Origin: Streblospio benedicti
Lineage: Eukaryota > Annelida > Polychaeta > Spionida > Spionidae
DNA: 64,000 bases
Direction: 5' to 3'
NCBI GenBank assembly: GCA_019095985.1
Contig: CM032664.1
Coordinates: forward strand, 19,689,665-19,753,664
Both the position numbers and the translations under genes were made by a program. This document shows, one piece after another, positions 1 through 14,200 of this stretch (its first letter is position 1; each line of letters begins with the position of its first letter). Below the pieces are notes generated by a model. That model was not told the origin of the DNA. It ran no database searches and saw only the letters and a program-made list of their open reading frames with translations.

Positions 1-1554
1 AAGAAGCACACATTAAAAGTTTGTATTCATAGCAAAGAATCATGCACCAAAAGAGTGTATTCGTAGTAAAGAAGAAGCTTCTAATTTTGAGCGTGCATCT
101 TTCTGTTTATTGACTTAGCCCACTATACTGACGTGAACTAACCATCACCCTTTCACGGCTAATCTCTCTCCACATTTATAAATAGACATGTTCTTTGATG
201 GACCACGATCTCTAAGCTTTTAAGAGAGCCAAAGGTCTTCGGGGTAGGCATGGTTCATTGCTTGTTCCATGGATAATCCATTACAGCACGTCAAGAGCGT
301 GCCATCTTAAAAGAGGACTTTGCTTTACGTGTTTATAATGTTTTATTATGTTTGATAGGAGTTTAATTTTGTGGTGTCTGTGTTTGATCGTTCAAGACAA
401 GATTGTCATGAATAGTTTGAGATACGTGCTGGTATGTTGCACGTTAATCTTATATAAAAGATTGTGACACCATTCATTAGTGACAATGCCACAGTTTAGT
501 GAAGAGCCTCATGGTCAATGTGCTATCTTGTTCACAACTAATCCTGTCAATCTTAGTACTTACTATCTTAATCTAAAAATACCACTCATCAATGATGCTA
601 CTGAGCATTTTCTGCTTGAAGCACAACTAACTAACTTCGCACATTGTCAAACCAAATATTAGAGAAAACGTATTGTAAATAAAGCAAGAATATGTCATTC
701 TCCAACACTAGCAAAAGTAGACAAGACAGCTGACACCAAAATATTATGTAAATCTAGAAATCCTATCAGGGATACAAGAACCTTTTGGCACGGGTCACTG
801 GACATTTTCATGGCTACAACTTCTCTGTGTTGATTCTTTTCTCGTAGCAGCATGTCTTCAGAGATAATCAAATTTGAAATCTAAACAAACCAGACTACCT
901 GTCTGTTATTTTGGTGTATCTCTTCATCTACATTTTAATCGGGCTTAAGAAATGCAACATACAAAAAGAAAGTATAAATTATTTTTTCTATTTTAAAAAG
1001 TTTTCACAATTTCCCAATAGCCTGCTGTCATTTTGGAATTTTAAGAACTAAAGGTTGAGTATGAACTGGAACAGTTTGGCCACATATTTGATGTGTTTGC
1101 ATTCATTCATGCACGAAGAGTATTATAATCAAAGTAGCAGACTGTTAAAGATTGTATTAATATTTACCTTGCTCAATATTGCTTATCCTTTAAAAGAACC
1201 ATGCACACTGTACATGTTACTTTCCTATTTCAAATGTCAGTCTAAAACAAGCAACAGTCTAAAAAGTCTAGCACTCTTTAAAAAATGTCATCAAAGTAAT
1301 TAAACAATCTATAATGATGATGAACCACTAAACATACAAAACATGCATTGAAACCACGTTGATCACAACACAAGGAAATGTACATCCAATTAACTACTAA
1401 TATCCATACAGAGAAACATCCTTTCTATCCAGGTGTCAAAACACAATGTTTCAGTAGTTATCACCAGTTGTGTTTAGAATCACACAGGAGCCCGATATAA
1501 ACACGTGTAATCGGCAAGACCTATTCACTTTCATCTGCCACTTACACTGAAACC
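1..1554. other. No gene recognised
   Basis: AT-rich, ORFs of 60-82 codons only, no splice-supported exon, no clear repeat. Confidence 0.6.
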
Positions 1555-1700
1555 TACAATTTTCTCCGCGCCGTGCCGTTTTACTTCGCACACGATAAGC
1601 AGTGACTGTCGTCTGCTTCGCTTGTACGCGATTGGTCCGCGGCGCCCGCCATTTTTCTTCGTTTCGACCAATCAGCGATCGAATTTGCTGCAGTCGGTTG
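1555..1700. promoter_or_regulatory. CpG-rich promoter-like patch with paired CCAAT boxes
   Basis: CpG is frequent here and rare on both sides. It holds GATTGGTCCGCGGCG, then GCCATTTTT and ACCAATCAGCG, i.e. two opposed CCAAT boxes around a YY1-like GCCAT. No coding exon follows in either direction within the window that I can recognise. Confidence 0.4.
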
Positions 1701-4700
1701 TCTTCATAATAAAACTCTTTAAAAAGATCACAATGTTGATTCTAATGTGGCACGGAATAATGGCAGAGGAACAGTTTTCAAACAAATAAAGTTTAAGTGA
1801 CAATCTGGCAAATAGGAAAGGTCAGATTTGGTGACTTTGCAGATGCAGGAACTTATTGTTTCTTGAAATTTAGCACCACTTGCCAAAGTGAGTTGTACAA
1901 ACTTATAACGGCACTGAGTCAACAGTAGGCTTAATGGACGTGCTGTAAAACATAGCGTCATGTTCCTCCCTCATTGTCAATGTCTAATAAAATGGTAAAC
2001 GTTTTGACACAACAGACAAGACATGGTCTTTCTGGGTTGAACAGAAGCTTGGTTTGGCCTCAAATATTTGCTAGCCAAATGTTTTTTATTGAGACAAATT
2101 AGTACATAGAAATGAGGACAGGACGTTGGTCAATCTAGGGTTAATGGTGAGCATGAATTTGAGATCCTCTTTGTCAAAGTCCCCCCCCCCCCTTCTGTAG
2201 ATTAACTCGTTGAAATATACCATGCATGCAGTTATTCTTCATATTATCATGTATTTCGTGCTTATTAATCAATGCATGTATACAGGTTATTGAAAGTACA
2301 TGGTGAAATTGACACGTTTGTCTAATTATTATCCTACTAATAACCAAGCACTGCACTCTAATTTTTAAAAGACGAGCATAATAAGAAACAATTCCTCATC
2401 CCAAAGAAAATTCCAGAAATCACACGTGCACATATGTGTCATAGTCAAGCACCATTTGAACAAAGCAGCGTCTTGTCCATTATGTTAATACGTACGCGTG
2501 TCACATAGCCGACATACACACACGTACAGCTGAAGCTGAAATAATGATGTTATTTTTGTACAAGAATTTAGTGTGTATAGAGTGTACGACACTGATGAGT
2601 GGGACATACACTCGCTGTGCTCTATGGGTCCTGTGCATCTGTCCCCAAGTGTCATCCAAGTCATAGAAGTGTCATGTACAGTAGAACGCCCCTATTGAGT
2701 ATGAAGGGTAACCTTATTAACCTCTAGTTATTGTCTAATTAGAGAACCATAAAACAGAGACCCCCTCTGCCACAAGATAGTCTCTGCTACATGGTAGGCT
2801 TATACATGTATCTGCACCTGCCTTCAAGTTTCCATCGTCATATATTTCGCGCTCATAATTCAATTTACAAGTCATTGAAAGTATTGTAACATTGAATCCT
2901 GTTTGTGGGGTTTGTGTGAAAATTGTATTGACAAATTGTGACAGGGGAAAGGAGAAATAAATAAAATAGGGCGTGTGACGTGTTTCTTGACCACTTCTTA
3001 TTTCCCCCGGCTTCAATCACTGCTTCAAATAATTCAATTTGCGTACAAAACGTGATGATATTCACACAGAACTCCACTCCTCAGTTTATTCCATGAAACT
3101 GTTGCAAAATTCGATGCCAAGGAATCATTAAATAGAACACGATCCTTGCACATCCTTGATTTGGCTACTGTGTGAAAAGTTTCCCATCAGACTCTCCCCG
3201 CAGTGTGAGCGCACCTGCTCCGATCCACACGCTCCGAAACACAACACCGCCAAATCGCATCGCGTTCGATTACACAAGTTTATTGCTCGTGTGCTCTCCG
3301 AACGCGCGTATTCGAGTGGCGAGGGCAGCTTCCAGCGGAGAACACGAATCGTACACCGGGTGTCAGGATAAGTGCACAGCTGTACAGTCGTGTCCCAGAC
3401 ACTTTTAATCAATCACAGGTCTGCCGTGTATGCTGGGGATGAGTGTACAGTTGCCGACTTGTTGCGTACTTGGTGGAAGTGACACTGGTCCCTGCGGGGT
3501 TGGTAAGTATGTGAGCGAGTGAAGTGTAGTCCTTGGTGTGATGTCTCCTATGAGTTTGAGAGCTGGTGCCGTTTCCGTCAAGTACCAGTCCTTTGGGGCA
3601 CACAGCAGGTTCTTTTGTCCTTTGCTCTGTCATTCTTTGTGATGAAGAGTTTGAGAAAACACAAAACACGCTAGAGACGGAAAGTTAAGGGATGCGCTAG
3701 AGGGACGCTAGTGAGATATAATCTTTGATCTCACTGGTCGATCCCTTGAAGATTATTTTCAGGCCTTTTGGGCGCACAGCGGGTTATGTACGTGGTCTCC
3801 TTGGGGAACTACATGTATGGGGTAAGAACACCTTTCTATTGTGACCCGCAACCCTCAATCATAAAACCACTTCTCGCGTTCCAAAGCTTCATCCATAAAG
3901 AGACTAACACGCGCTTCCATAAAGGCAACACATCTCTGGAGTCAGTACACCTGCCACCGCTGGTCTTAATATGCTATAGAATATGCTATATGAAAGCGAG
4001 AATGATATCGTCTATGAGTATAAGTGGTCTCGCCCTTTTATTTCAGTGTCAGTCTTCTCAGACACAGGCAGTTCTTTTATCAAACACTTTGAGGGCGAGT
4101 TTCTTGAACACAAAAGACACTGTTGGTGAGTAAATTTGAAACACGTGTCTCGAATGCAAAGGATTTGTATGGGTACAAAAGAGGTAGCAGTGTTCTGGCA
4201 ATTGGCAGGGAATTGGTCTGTGTAATGGTGTGACTTTTTGCTACCTACTTCAATGCAAATTACATTTATACATTGACAAATCAAATAGATTCAAACCAAG
4301 TAAAAGCATATAGCACGGAGTCATTTATTGCCAATTCGGAATTGGGTGTTGCACATATTTGTAGTCATGAATAAATTGGCAATGTTTTATTTTACAGTAA
4401 ATCATTTTAAATTTTAAAGGTTTCAAGCAGTCTATGAAAGTTAGAAAACATAATCAGCTAAACGTTCAATGTTTGGTAAATGTGATGTCTAGATCCTCAC
4501 ATAAAATAGCACCTAAATCAAACCTCAAAGAAAAAAAACGGCATACCTAATGAGACCACTTTAGATGGACTAACATTTTATACATGCCTTGTAATGAAAA
4601 TTCGAATCCTTCTGAATAGGCCCTCTTAGAGCGATCCTAACATTTTCACACCCACAAATATCCCAGACACAAACAATGACATCTCACTCTAATGAGTCAT

Positions 4701-6051
4701 AATTCAATGATAAACTCCCAGTTATCGCCCCCGTTAGCTGATCCTAGAAACAGACAGATACACGCAACTTCTTATCTCGCTGTTATGTGTTTGACCAGCT
4801 CATGCATTCAAATCAGCGTTCGGTTACATCTGAAAGTGACAGATCCATATTAATGTAGCAAGTCCCCAACTGAGGGATGCCAGTCCAGAGGTGGTAACCC
4901 TTTAGTGACTACATGTAGAACATGGCGCTAACATTGCAGTCTAGGATGTTGTCCAGAATCGGCTTCAAACTTAGCAAGATGTGTGTTTTATTCAGGCATC
5001 CTTTGAGGAAAGTTTTAATTTATTGGTTTAGTTCTAATAATTAGTGGCTAAACTAGAAATTGGTGTCACTGTTGCAAAGTAGAGTAAAGCCTAAAAGAAG
5101 CATAAATTAAATTCACCACATGGATGTCTCAACGTCACTGCGGTAGGGTGACGCATGTATGTTATAGTTGAGTTTCCTTTAGGTTTATTCTCGATTGCAG
5201 TAACGACCCTGTCAGCAAAGGGTTGAATCTAGCACGTCTCCAGCAGAGGGATGTCAGCCTAGAGGTGCTAGGAATGTGTCCGCTCTGCGTGGATCGTGCA
5301 AGGCTCGGTGATGTCTCATTTATGCGCTGTGGGTAGGGGATGCGGATGACCCCGAAAAATAACCCTGGGGGTCAGGTGCCAACTGACCAATCGCTTCATC
5401 TTCTGGGAAAGGTCTGAGGCCCGTGGGGGTTTACGATGGTCATCGGGGGTATCAAAGATAGGTGGGGAATGTGGTGAACGACTGCTGGTAGGAATTCTGT
5501 AAACAAAGTAAGAAGGCCGTGATCTGTAGCAGCTTGGCAGCAGGTGAAGTGAATATACTAGCAGAAGGTGAACAAAATGTTTTAGAATGAGTTGATGACT
5601 TGGTCAGCGTGTATTCAATGATCTTTTCAAACAGTGTGATAGGATTGTAGATTTCTGATATCAGAATTTGTACAGTAAAACATGTGTACGACCGTGGCTG
5701 TTGTGCAATTGAAAACGTTTATGAATAGTGCAAGTCCATCAGTTTGAAGCAATTGGGTGTAAACAGTTTGGTCTATGAACAGTGGTGACTCCTTCAGTGT
5801 TGATCATTTCTGAGAAGAGAAGTGAATATAGCACCCATCAGTGAGCCTAAAATATTCAGAATCTTCTAATTACCACCCAGATACCACGAACCAATAGATG
5901 ACCCACACAAAAACAACATAACATTTGCAAAACCTATAAAAGCAGTCGACCCTGCACTCTACAACGTCAAACATTGATGCAGTGACTTTTAATCCATAAA
6001 GAACTGTAGAAATTATTTTACTATCGGAAATCTAATCACAAATCGACAGCT
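1701..6051. other. Intergenic, no gene recognised
   Basis: Holds a pogo-like end near 2680 (CAGTAGAACGCCCCTATTGA), a CpG-moderate patch at 3180-3380 with overlapping short ORFs on both strands, and the 4856/5230 repeat pair. The 121-codon ORF at 3768 has no recognisable motif. Confidence 0.55.
4856..5270. repeat. Pair of 41-bp direct repeats
   Basis: 4856-4896 and 5230-5270 match at 33 of 41 positions by hand (shared core GAGGGATG and AGAGGTG), 374 bases apart. Confidence 0.65.
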
Positions 6052-6214
6052 GGAACCAATTGCTCACACTAGCAAAACATATCTCCCACTGACCACACGA
6101 TGACCATTGGACAAACTCATTTAACTTCCTAATCTGAAACCAGACACCTTGAACCAATAGTTCACACACAATAACTGGCAAAACATATCTCCCACTGACC
6201 GCCAGATGACCATT
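6052..6214. repeat. Direct duplication, about 60-bp unit
   Basis: Copies at 6052-6110 and 6150-6214 share GAACCAAT and AAAACATATCTCCCACTGAC, followed by GATGACCATT. Confidence 0.8.
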
Positions 6215-9200
6215 AGTTGACCACTGACCCTTGCCGGCTGAGCGCAGCTGAGTAGAAACTGCACGCATTTCAACACGTCACTCGTCGTGTGACAGAAGCA
6301 CCCTCTCAAGGCGAGTGTGAACACAGCAAAAAACGCAAATAAATAGAAAGTAGAATGTTTGGATATCCAGATGTTCAGAAATACAATTGTAGCAGCAGTA
6401 ATAATGCCAAATCTGTTTGCGAAAATCCAACACAGCGATGCATAAAACGTCATTTTTATGCAAAAGGGTGTGACTGTGTGAGTAGAAGGAAGGGGAGGTT
6501 GGGGGTGGGGGCGGCTACATCCGGTCATAATTCACGCTCAAGTATGCAATACGGTAGTCTGTACTATTCTACATTATTCCTCGTCTGTCACGTTGGTGAA
6601 TCATGAAGCGAATGTAGCAAATATATTTGAAAATTCTATGCACACGCATAAGACGTCTGAATACAGTATAAACTCCGACTGAGACCATTACACTATTGCT
6701 CTCTCTATCATACGAGCAGAACTCGGGATTACCTCAACATTCCATATTAGACGGCCATAACGCTCCATTGTGAGACCATTATTGAGATTCTAAAGTATAT
6801 CTGTTATTAGTACTCTAGAATGCCTCGAAATAGCCTCATTTTCAAGAGAAATCTCTAGAATTTTGTTTATTTTCTTCAACCAGTGAATCACTCATTTTAA
6901 AACAGTCATTTACCTTGCCCTTTAAACTATTTTGTCTCTGGCTGTAAAATATATGGTTATGGATGGTCCTGATGGACTCGCGCGTCTCTCGCGCATTCTC
7001 CTCATCAACTACAAGCTTCTTGACATTCATTCCAAACTCAAGGACACTACATGGGCAAAATGACACGGCGCCGAGGCAGTATTTGATAGTGTCTGTAGAC
7101 ACATGGCTTACTACATATGTTTCTTTCAGATATTTTATGTATGTGCACGTGGCAGGCACATTTATTCAACGGAGTTTAAAACAGGGCAATTTTTATATGG
7201 TGATGGTGGCAATGGCCTAGTGTAAATATATAGTAGACAGATCAACAATAACAATTTTAATATGTACTCTTTTTACAAAATCCATTTTCATTGTCATTTA
7301 TTATACATGTATAGTCATGATACAGAGGGCGGTCTCTAATATCTTCCCCATTTATTTTTGGACCCCACAGAAGGCCTCCTGACAAACTCACCTCAACTCA
7401 AAACCTGCTGCTCATTATTAATCCCAGACTTCCCACTTGTCACTCGCTGGGCTCCGCCGGGTTTGACACGATATAATGAGGGTCAATTTGTTGGGCTGAC
7501 CGCTGGGCAGTGAGTGGTCAGTGTGGGCATGCAGCCGCGTGTGGTGGTCATACTAATCCTCACCAGAGCGAGTACACAGGATCAGCCTGTGTGTGAATGT
7601 GTCAACACGGACAGATTGACATCTGGAATCCAAGATCCTATAGCTACCACACAGGCATCTTACGCAAGAGACATAATGCGTGGAAAGCATTCTTGGTCTG
7701 ATACGACCTGACTTGCATCTATTACATGCACCCAACCAAAGGTGAGGTCTTCACATCAGATTGTTGTGTATAAATGGCACAGCAGACTCGGATGCGGTCA
7801 CTACTCTACTTTCACATGCTCTTCTGCTATGTACTAAAATGATATCTGGCACGATTGATGTTGGTGTTTACAATTTTTTCCAAGACGTTTAATGCGAGGT
7901 CTTTGTAAAAACTAAAATCCGTACGTGTTTATACGTCGACTGCCTAGGTGGGGTGGTTTCTGATTTAAGAAGTGACCTCTTCCTGTCCCACTAAGAACCC
8001 CCCACCCCCCACCAACCCCTTTCATCCCCCCACACCCCACTCCACCTCACTCTCTATGATATTTGTATATTGAGTATCAGGAAGTTATAACTCTACACTT
8101 TATTAAAATAGCCTGTACAGGCTGTATGTAGCAGCAAGCAATTTATATGAAGAACAGCCGTGAATGTGTATCTTTGCACGTATCATGGGGCGCTGTATGT
8201 TACTGTGTGTCAGCTTCCCGGAGAGGCTCAGGCTCATTCTGGGGCGCCGGCGACGGGACCTGGGGATCCATGCTTCTTGTGAACCTATCTGTGTATCTGA
8301 CTACCCAAGATGGTGGGCTCAAAACAGGTGGCTTCTTTCAGTAGGTTTGGGTCTGTGGAAATATTTAATGGTGGATTCATTGGTGTTCTACGTTTTAAAA
8401 AATCAAATACATGTAGTAATGTTGGAAAGTATAATATTTTGTTGTAGTCTAGTCATTAAATTGAAGTAACCACATTTTCCGAAATAATCACTTTGCCGTG
8501 AGCTCTAATAAATTAATGAACTACTGGCAGACTGACTTTAAGTGTCTCAACAGAGAGGTGGTCTCATTATGATACTTCATGGTGATCTTTTACCAGTGGA
8601 ACAATATTTTCGTTACTTTCAAATTTCAATAATTTGTGAATTGAACAGTGAGCCCGAAATACACGATGTCTCTTTACAGCAGCGGTCTGAATTAGAGGTC
8701 ATGGAAGACATGATTAACGCTTCATGCTCAGACTATCTAATGTTATAAGTAGAAATTTCAAATTCAAATTTCTATCTCATAACACCCACGTATCTATTTC
8801 AACCGACCCCTTCTTACCAACAACACTTTACTTATCAACCTCTGTATATATTATCACATAATACAGTTCCAATAATTCAAAACATGTACGCGTTACATAG
8901 ATAGAGATCTGGTGGTCAGATGACCAGAATTCATACTTGACCTCTCAAACAGACTGTTTTTATTTTTCCCCAGCTGGACAGAGGTTACAGTCAGGGCATG
9001 CTCGGGTATTTTTCAACATTCTTTTCCTTCGGGTCAGTCAGCTCCCCCCCCACACACACACACCACTCTTCTTCCGTCTTCCACTACTGTACCTTAAGAC
9101 AAACATATATAATCATTTAAACATGCACATCAATGGGAATATCTTTTACAGCGAATACATACAAAAAGCACTTACGACAAGTACCACTGTGTGCAATGTA

Positions 9201-10661
9201 CTTATTCATGATGCATTGAGAACACGAGTAACAAACACCGTCCTTTTCGACAAGATCGAGTCCAATATACAGAAGTACACAGGGACAAAATCTGACTGTC
9301 GATCAGATGAAAGGTGTCTCTAATCTGTCAAACAAGCCGATTTATCTTTCGCCATCCTCATAAAGGGTTAATCGGGTCAGTTTTTCTTTCATCTTTTTAC
9401 CTTTAAACTCTTGTTTAATAATATCCAATATATTATGATTAACAACATGTCCCCACGGGGGAATCTCTTTAATAGGAACACCTACAAAAAACAAGTAAAA
9501 CAAGTGTCTACAAAACAGAGTGATTACTATCGAATCTTCAGCGAACATACATGTACTAAAATAGTCCAGTAGAAATGTTGCCGATGTGACCGCATACGAC
9601 AGGTGTACATTATGCTCAGATGGTCACATACACACCACCTCTGACTTTGTAGATCTAGTAAGTGCTTCTGATCTGTCAAACAAGCTGTTTTACCTTTCAC
9701 CGGCGGCACAGAGGGTTAAAGTCCGGTCAGAGTCGGGTTTCATGCGTTCCAGCTTGTGTTTATTATGCCGGACACTGGTTTATTGTGCTGGTCACTCTGC
9801 TATAATGGACTCACTGGTCAGCTGGGAGTATCGGAGCGCCATCTAGTGACCTCCATTTGGAAGTGGATACCACGGGATAGTAAACAGTGGCATTTTGTCG
9901 CTCCCGGCTATAATCATAGTAAGGTGTTAGGTGTGGTCAAGATGCCAGTCATGAAATGAGTTAATATGAAATATTATATTGATATGCCTATGGTCTTCTT
10001 AATTTTAAAATTTGGAATACAGTGGACAAGTCTGGGTTCTTTCGTCGTAAATAGAGAGTTTATGACATCATCACTTTTTAGAATAAAGAAGTGGAAACTC
10101 ATATTAATAAAGAATTACGATGTAGTTGTTTTCCATTCATTTGTTAAAATTCTATATTCATTAAACTGCAAGATGATTCAGATGAATAATAGACATTAGA
10201 CAACCTTAATAATGCAATAAATGAAGAGCTTGAATTATGTTACCACCTATCTCTTATACTTTATCAATCACCCGTACCTACACCTAACGGTACAATTTGA
10301 CCCAAAAATAAATCTTTATGGAAAACGTAACATACCAAAGTAATGCCACGGACAATACAATAAATATATAGCAAGTAGCACCAAAAACATAATTCAGATC
10401 TGCTAATATGAAACATAGGCCACCAACAAGCACAACACATAGGCCATGTCACGTCTCAGCTGTAAAGCTTTTCAGTCAGCATACGCCAGAATATAAACAA
10501 AAGCTCAACTCAGAATACTTATTCAAATATTTTCTAAGTATCAGTGCAATGATGCGTGAAGCGCACGCGCCTCTAAATTATTATTGCAGGCTAATTAAGC
10601 ATCTCGAATGGTTCGCCCAACTCTCAGAGCATCTCTGTTCTCAATATCGCTCTTCCCAGTA
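6215..10661. other. Intergenic, no gene recognised
   Basis: Short unrelated ORFs, a C-rich stretch at 8000-8045 and a GC-rich patch near 7440. No domain or splice-linked exon is visible. Confidence 0.55.
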
Positions 10662-10850
10662 CAGCAAAACCTCTCTAACAAGGCCACATATGACATAGAC
10701 TTAAGCTGCCTAAATATATACTGAAGAAGACACGTTCTCTTTATGCAGGTTCGCCGTGGTCCGTCTGTATGAAGATTTGGGAATGCGAAAGTTATTTTAT
10801 TACAGAGACACACTAATTATACTGACACTCCCTTATCGGAGGTTGTACTG
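10662..10850. mobile_element. pogo-like MITE with TA target duplication
   Basis: A 189-bp element starting CAGCAAAACCTCTCTAACAA and ending with the imperfect complement TTATCGGAGGTTGTACTG, flanked by TA on both sides. CAG-starting ends with an AACCTC core and TA duplications point to the Tc1/mariner-pogo group. It is too short to code for a transposase. Confidence 0.65.
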
Positions 10851-11019
10851 TATCGCATTTTTCCAATCCCTTTGCTCAGCTATAAGTTTGAAGAGCGTCT
10901 CTGTTCTCAATATTCATGATATTGCTCCCCCGGGTATTGCATTTGCTAATCCGTTTGACACCTGTCGTCTCAAAACAGCTGTGCAGTATCACGTTGCATC
11001 ATAAGTCTTCGTCGGTGGT

Positions 11020-11215
11020 AACGCGCGAAAATGCTAATGACTTTCACATTTCCAGCACATTCCTTAATTATCGCACATAACTTTGAAGATTACGCTAATT
11101 AGAAAATGGTTTATCAAGTTGGTGATAGCCGCTCTTTCTAAATAGCTGTTGGAATGTTGCACGGTAGGAGCCGAAATTTTGTAATTAGTAATTAGCTACA
11201 ATGACTACGAGTAAT
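11020..11215. promoter_or_regulatory. TAATTA-rich patch
   Basis: Homeodomain-type cores CTTAATTAT, GCTAATTAG, GTAATTAGTAATTAGC lie close together in otherwise non-repetitive sequence. It could be a developmental enhancer. Only motif density supports this. Confidence 0.25.
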
Positions 11216-14200
11216 GTAATATAGTGGATGCGGTAGTGACATCAAAGAATATCGTGGACGTGTCATGAAAAAATAAAGACCATGAATTATATCTACCCAT
11301 ATATGATATAAATACGTGAAAATCCCCTTTTTTTAATTAAAAAAATCCAAATACATGTACACCACGCACAGTTAAAAGAAGCAAGTGCTGAAGATGCACA
11401 GCTAGCAGTGTGTCACCATAACCCTTTCCACCGCCTTTGTACGTTTCATTAATACATCGTGTAAAGCCGGTTGCATAAGCCAGAAGCTTCTGGTGGCCCC
11501 TTGCAGTTTCACTAAATCCTAAATATGTACTTAAGGTTTTGAAGCAAGTTAGTCACGGGTAATCGAGCAATCACAGCGGGGCCAGTAACTTTAACGTCTT
11601 GCGCAGACAATAGGCGTAACTCCTGAAGCAATCTGGTCTCATGTTCAACTATTGAAATACCTGAGCCCCCAGGGACTTCAAATCTGTGGTTTATACCATT
11701 TGTGGATTCAAGTCATCTGGTTAGAGTACGTTTGGTTGTTTATTATTGCTAGATCTTAGATTCTGAAGTGGGTAGCTTTAGGACGTAGGCAAAGGTTAGG
11801 GCATAGTGTGGTTTATACTATTAATGGATTTGGACTATAGCCCTGATTTACACGGTTGGGGTACTTTTAGTGCAGTTTTAATATTGTGGCAAAACAGGAT
11901 TCAGCTATCTATGCACTCATACTGCACAAATTTACCTGATTACCGAGAACATGCATATTCAAAATAGGCCTACTTCAAGGATTGTTTATGAAAACAGGAT
12001 TTTAAAGTGTGTTAATGTGTTTGAAGTGTTTGATACTACATATCCAATCATAATGTCACCTGTAAACAGGGGGTAGCTTGAAGTCTTTGAAAAAACCTCT
12101 TCAAGTCTTAGTTTTTTTTAAAATCTTAGTAACTAATTCTTACGCCAGTAATTATAAAGTACATGCTGATTAGTAAGTAGCCATTTTTGCAGTCCCAGAG
12201 ACACCCCCCCCCTCCCCGCCGTGAACCTCCATTACAAGACCCCTCCGCTATTGAGATCACTTTAGGCAAATACTCTAGGTGGTCTTTATTCGTAGTTTCT
12301 ACTGAAATTCGGTGACGAACACACTACATGCATACGTAACATTACAACTAATACGTGGTGGGATAAACCTGCTCACAGATGCGTCCACGTGGGAAACAAC
12401 GGTATTAAATGAAGAGATCAGTAAAATGCGCCGCAACCCGTATAATATTACGCTTAAGCACCAGCTGGTTAAATATTTGATGAACTGTTGGAATCTGCTC
12501 CTGGTGCTACCTCTTATTTCCACTGGCATCTTAAATCTCACACACGTTTCCTTTGACATTATCCATTTTTTGACATTTCATATTGCATTTTGTAATCATT
12601 TGCCGTCATGTTTGTTAATTACCATGCTTCTTTTTACAGTTACATTAGTTGTGATACAAGATGAGCCACAGTTTTGCCAATGTTACCTGTATGACAAAGT
12701 ATGGCACTCATTTTATGTACGATCTGAGAGATTCTGCAGCAAGAATGTCTATATAGAATGTGCCCCTTTTTATACTTTTATCACTGCTAAATATGATTCA
12801 ATATGACCAAATACAGTATGCATATTGTGACGTTTTATGATCTTAGAGTCCTCATGAAGTGTAATATTTAACAGGAATGTTTAATAACGCTGAAGTGCAA
12901 CATGACCTGCCACTAATGGATGCAAACAATTTGGCATCAGCTCTTCAGAACATGTATTTTATTTCAATATTTGGGTATTTGGTGATGTCAAATAGAAATT
13001 CCTGTAGCTTGTTGCTGCCTGTTATGTGTAGACGGTCATGGATATATTTTATTCTATTTGTAAATGCTAGGACACAATATAGATGTGAAGTGGGTCCTGT
13101 AAAAAGAGGATCATATATGTAAGATCAGTATCAGAGTAATCCTTAATCTGTTTTAGGTTCATACACCACAACAAGATTGGATTGAAATAAGAGATAAAAG
13201 ATGTAGTCCAGTGTCCACATAAGCAAGCACTCTGTCTTTTTTTTCTGTCTTCTACATGTACGTCCTGCGCTGATCTAGCGGGGGCGCTATTTCTTTTCCC
13301 CAAAATGTTTTTTTTCTGCTTTCAACGTTGTATATGTGAGCTGTTGCACGTGCTAACCGATGACATCCACTAATTATGCGTCCCACTTGCAGATCCATGT
13401 TTTTTGCGGGGGGGAGGGGGTGGCAGGGTGGTAATGCTGCAACCACTAGATTTTAGAAGGCTTTGTGCAGTTGGAAATAAGACACATGACAATGCAGTTT
13501 TAGTAGTAAGGAGGAGGGCACCCCCTGAATCTGCCTATGCACTTCCAAACATTCTGAAACCACAGTCTGGATCAAGCAGACCCTGGCACCGCAAGCTAAA
13601 TGGCCATGGCTCACAGTAGCCATTTAGCTAGCGGTGTTAGGATTTGGCAGATCGAGACCACGGAAAACCTGGATCTGCCAATATTTTTGGTGGATCCACG
13701 TTTTCGGAAAAGAGTAGGGGCGCACTCATACGATTTCAGGGGTGTTGTATATGTGCAACGGTTCACGGAGATGCAAAACAGCATGAAAATGATTTTTTGG
13801 GGGGTAGGACGTGGGAAGGGGCTTTGTGGCACGCGTCCTTTGCGCCCCTTGGCTCTACCCATTAGTATTACTGATTTATCTCAACATAAATCAGCAACCA
13901 AGAGATTACAAGTAAAGCGCTTCATTCTATATATGTACATTCATATTTTCAAACTAGTATGAACTAATATACCACCCACACAAATCCACGGCTGTTATTA
14001 AAAGAAAGCGCCCGCTCCCATAAAAATGTTTCAATCCTCTGCTCATAACTGTCAACGACGCAAAGTCCAATACTTTCCACCCAGTCAACCTTAAATAGTG
14101 GAATTTAAATCTCCTGTTTACCCAACAAACAAACCCAAATCTTTTCCATTTATGGCAGGGTAAAAGGTTGTTGCTTTAAGCCGTAATTAGCATTATGCAC

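Noticed and set aside
12312-12806. Longest open frame (164 codons)
   Set aside because: No domain, no splice context, and the length is about what chance gives in 64 kb of AT-rich sequence. A minus-strand ORF also overlaps it.
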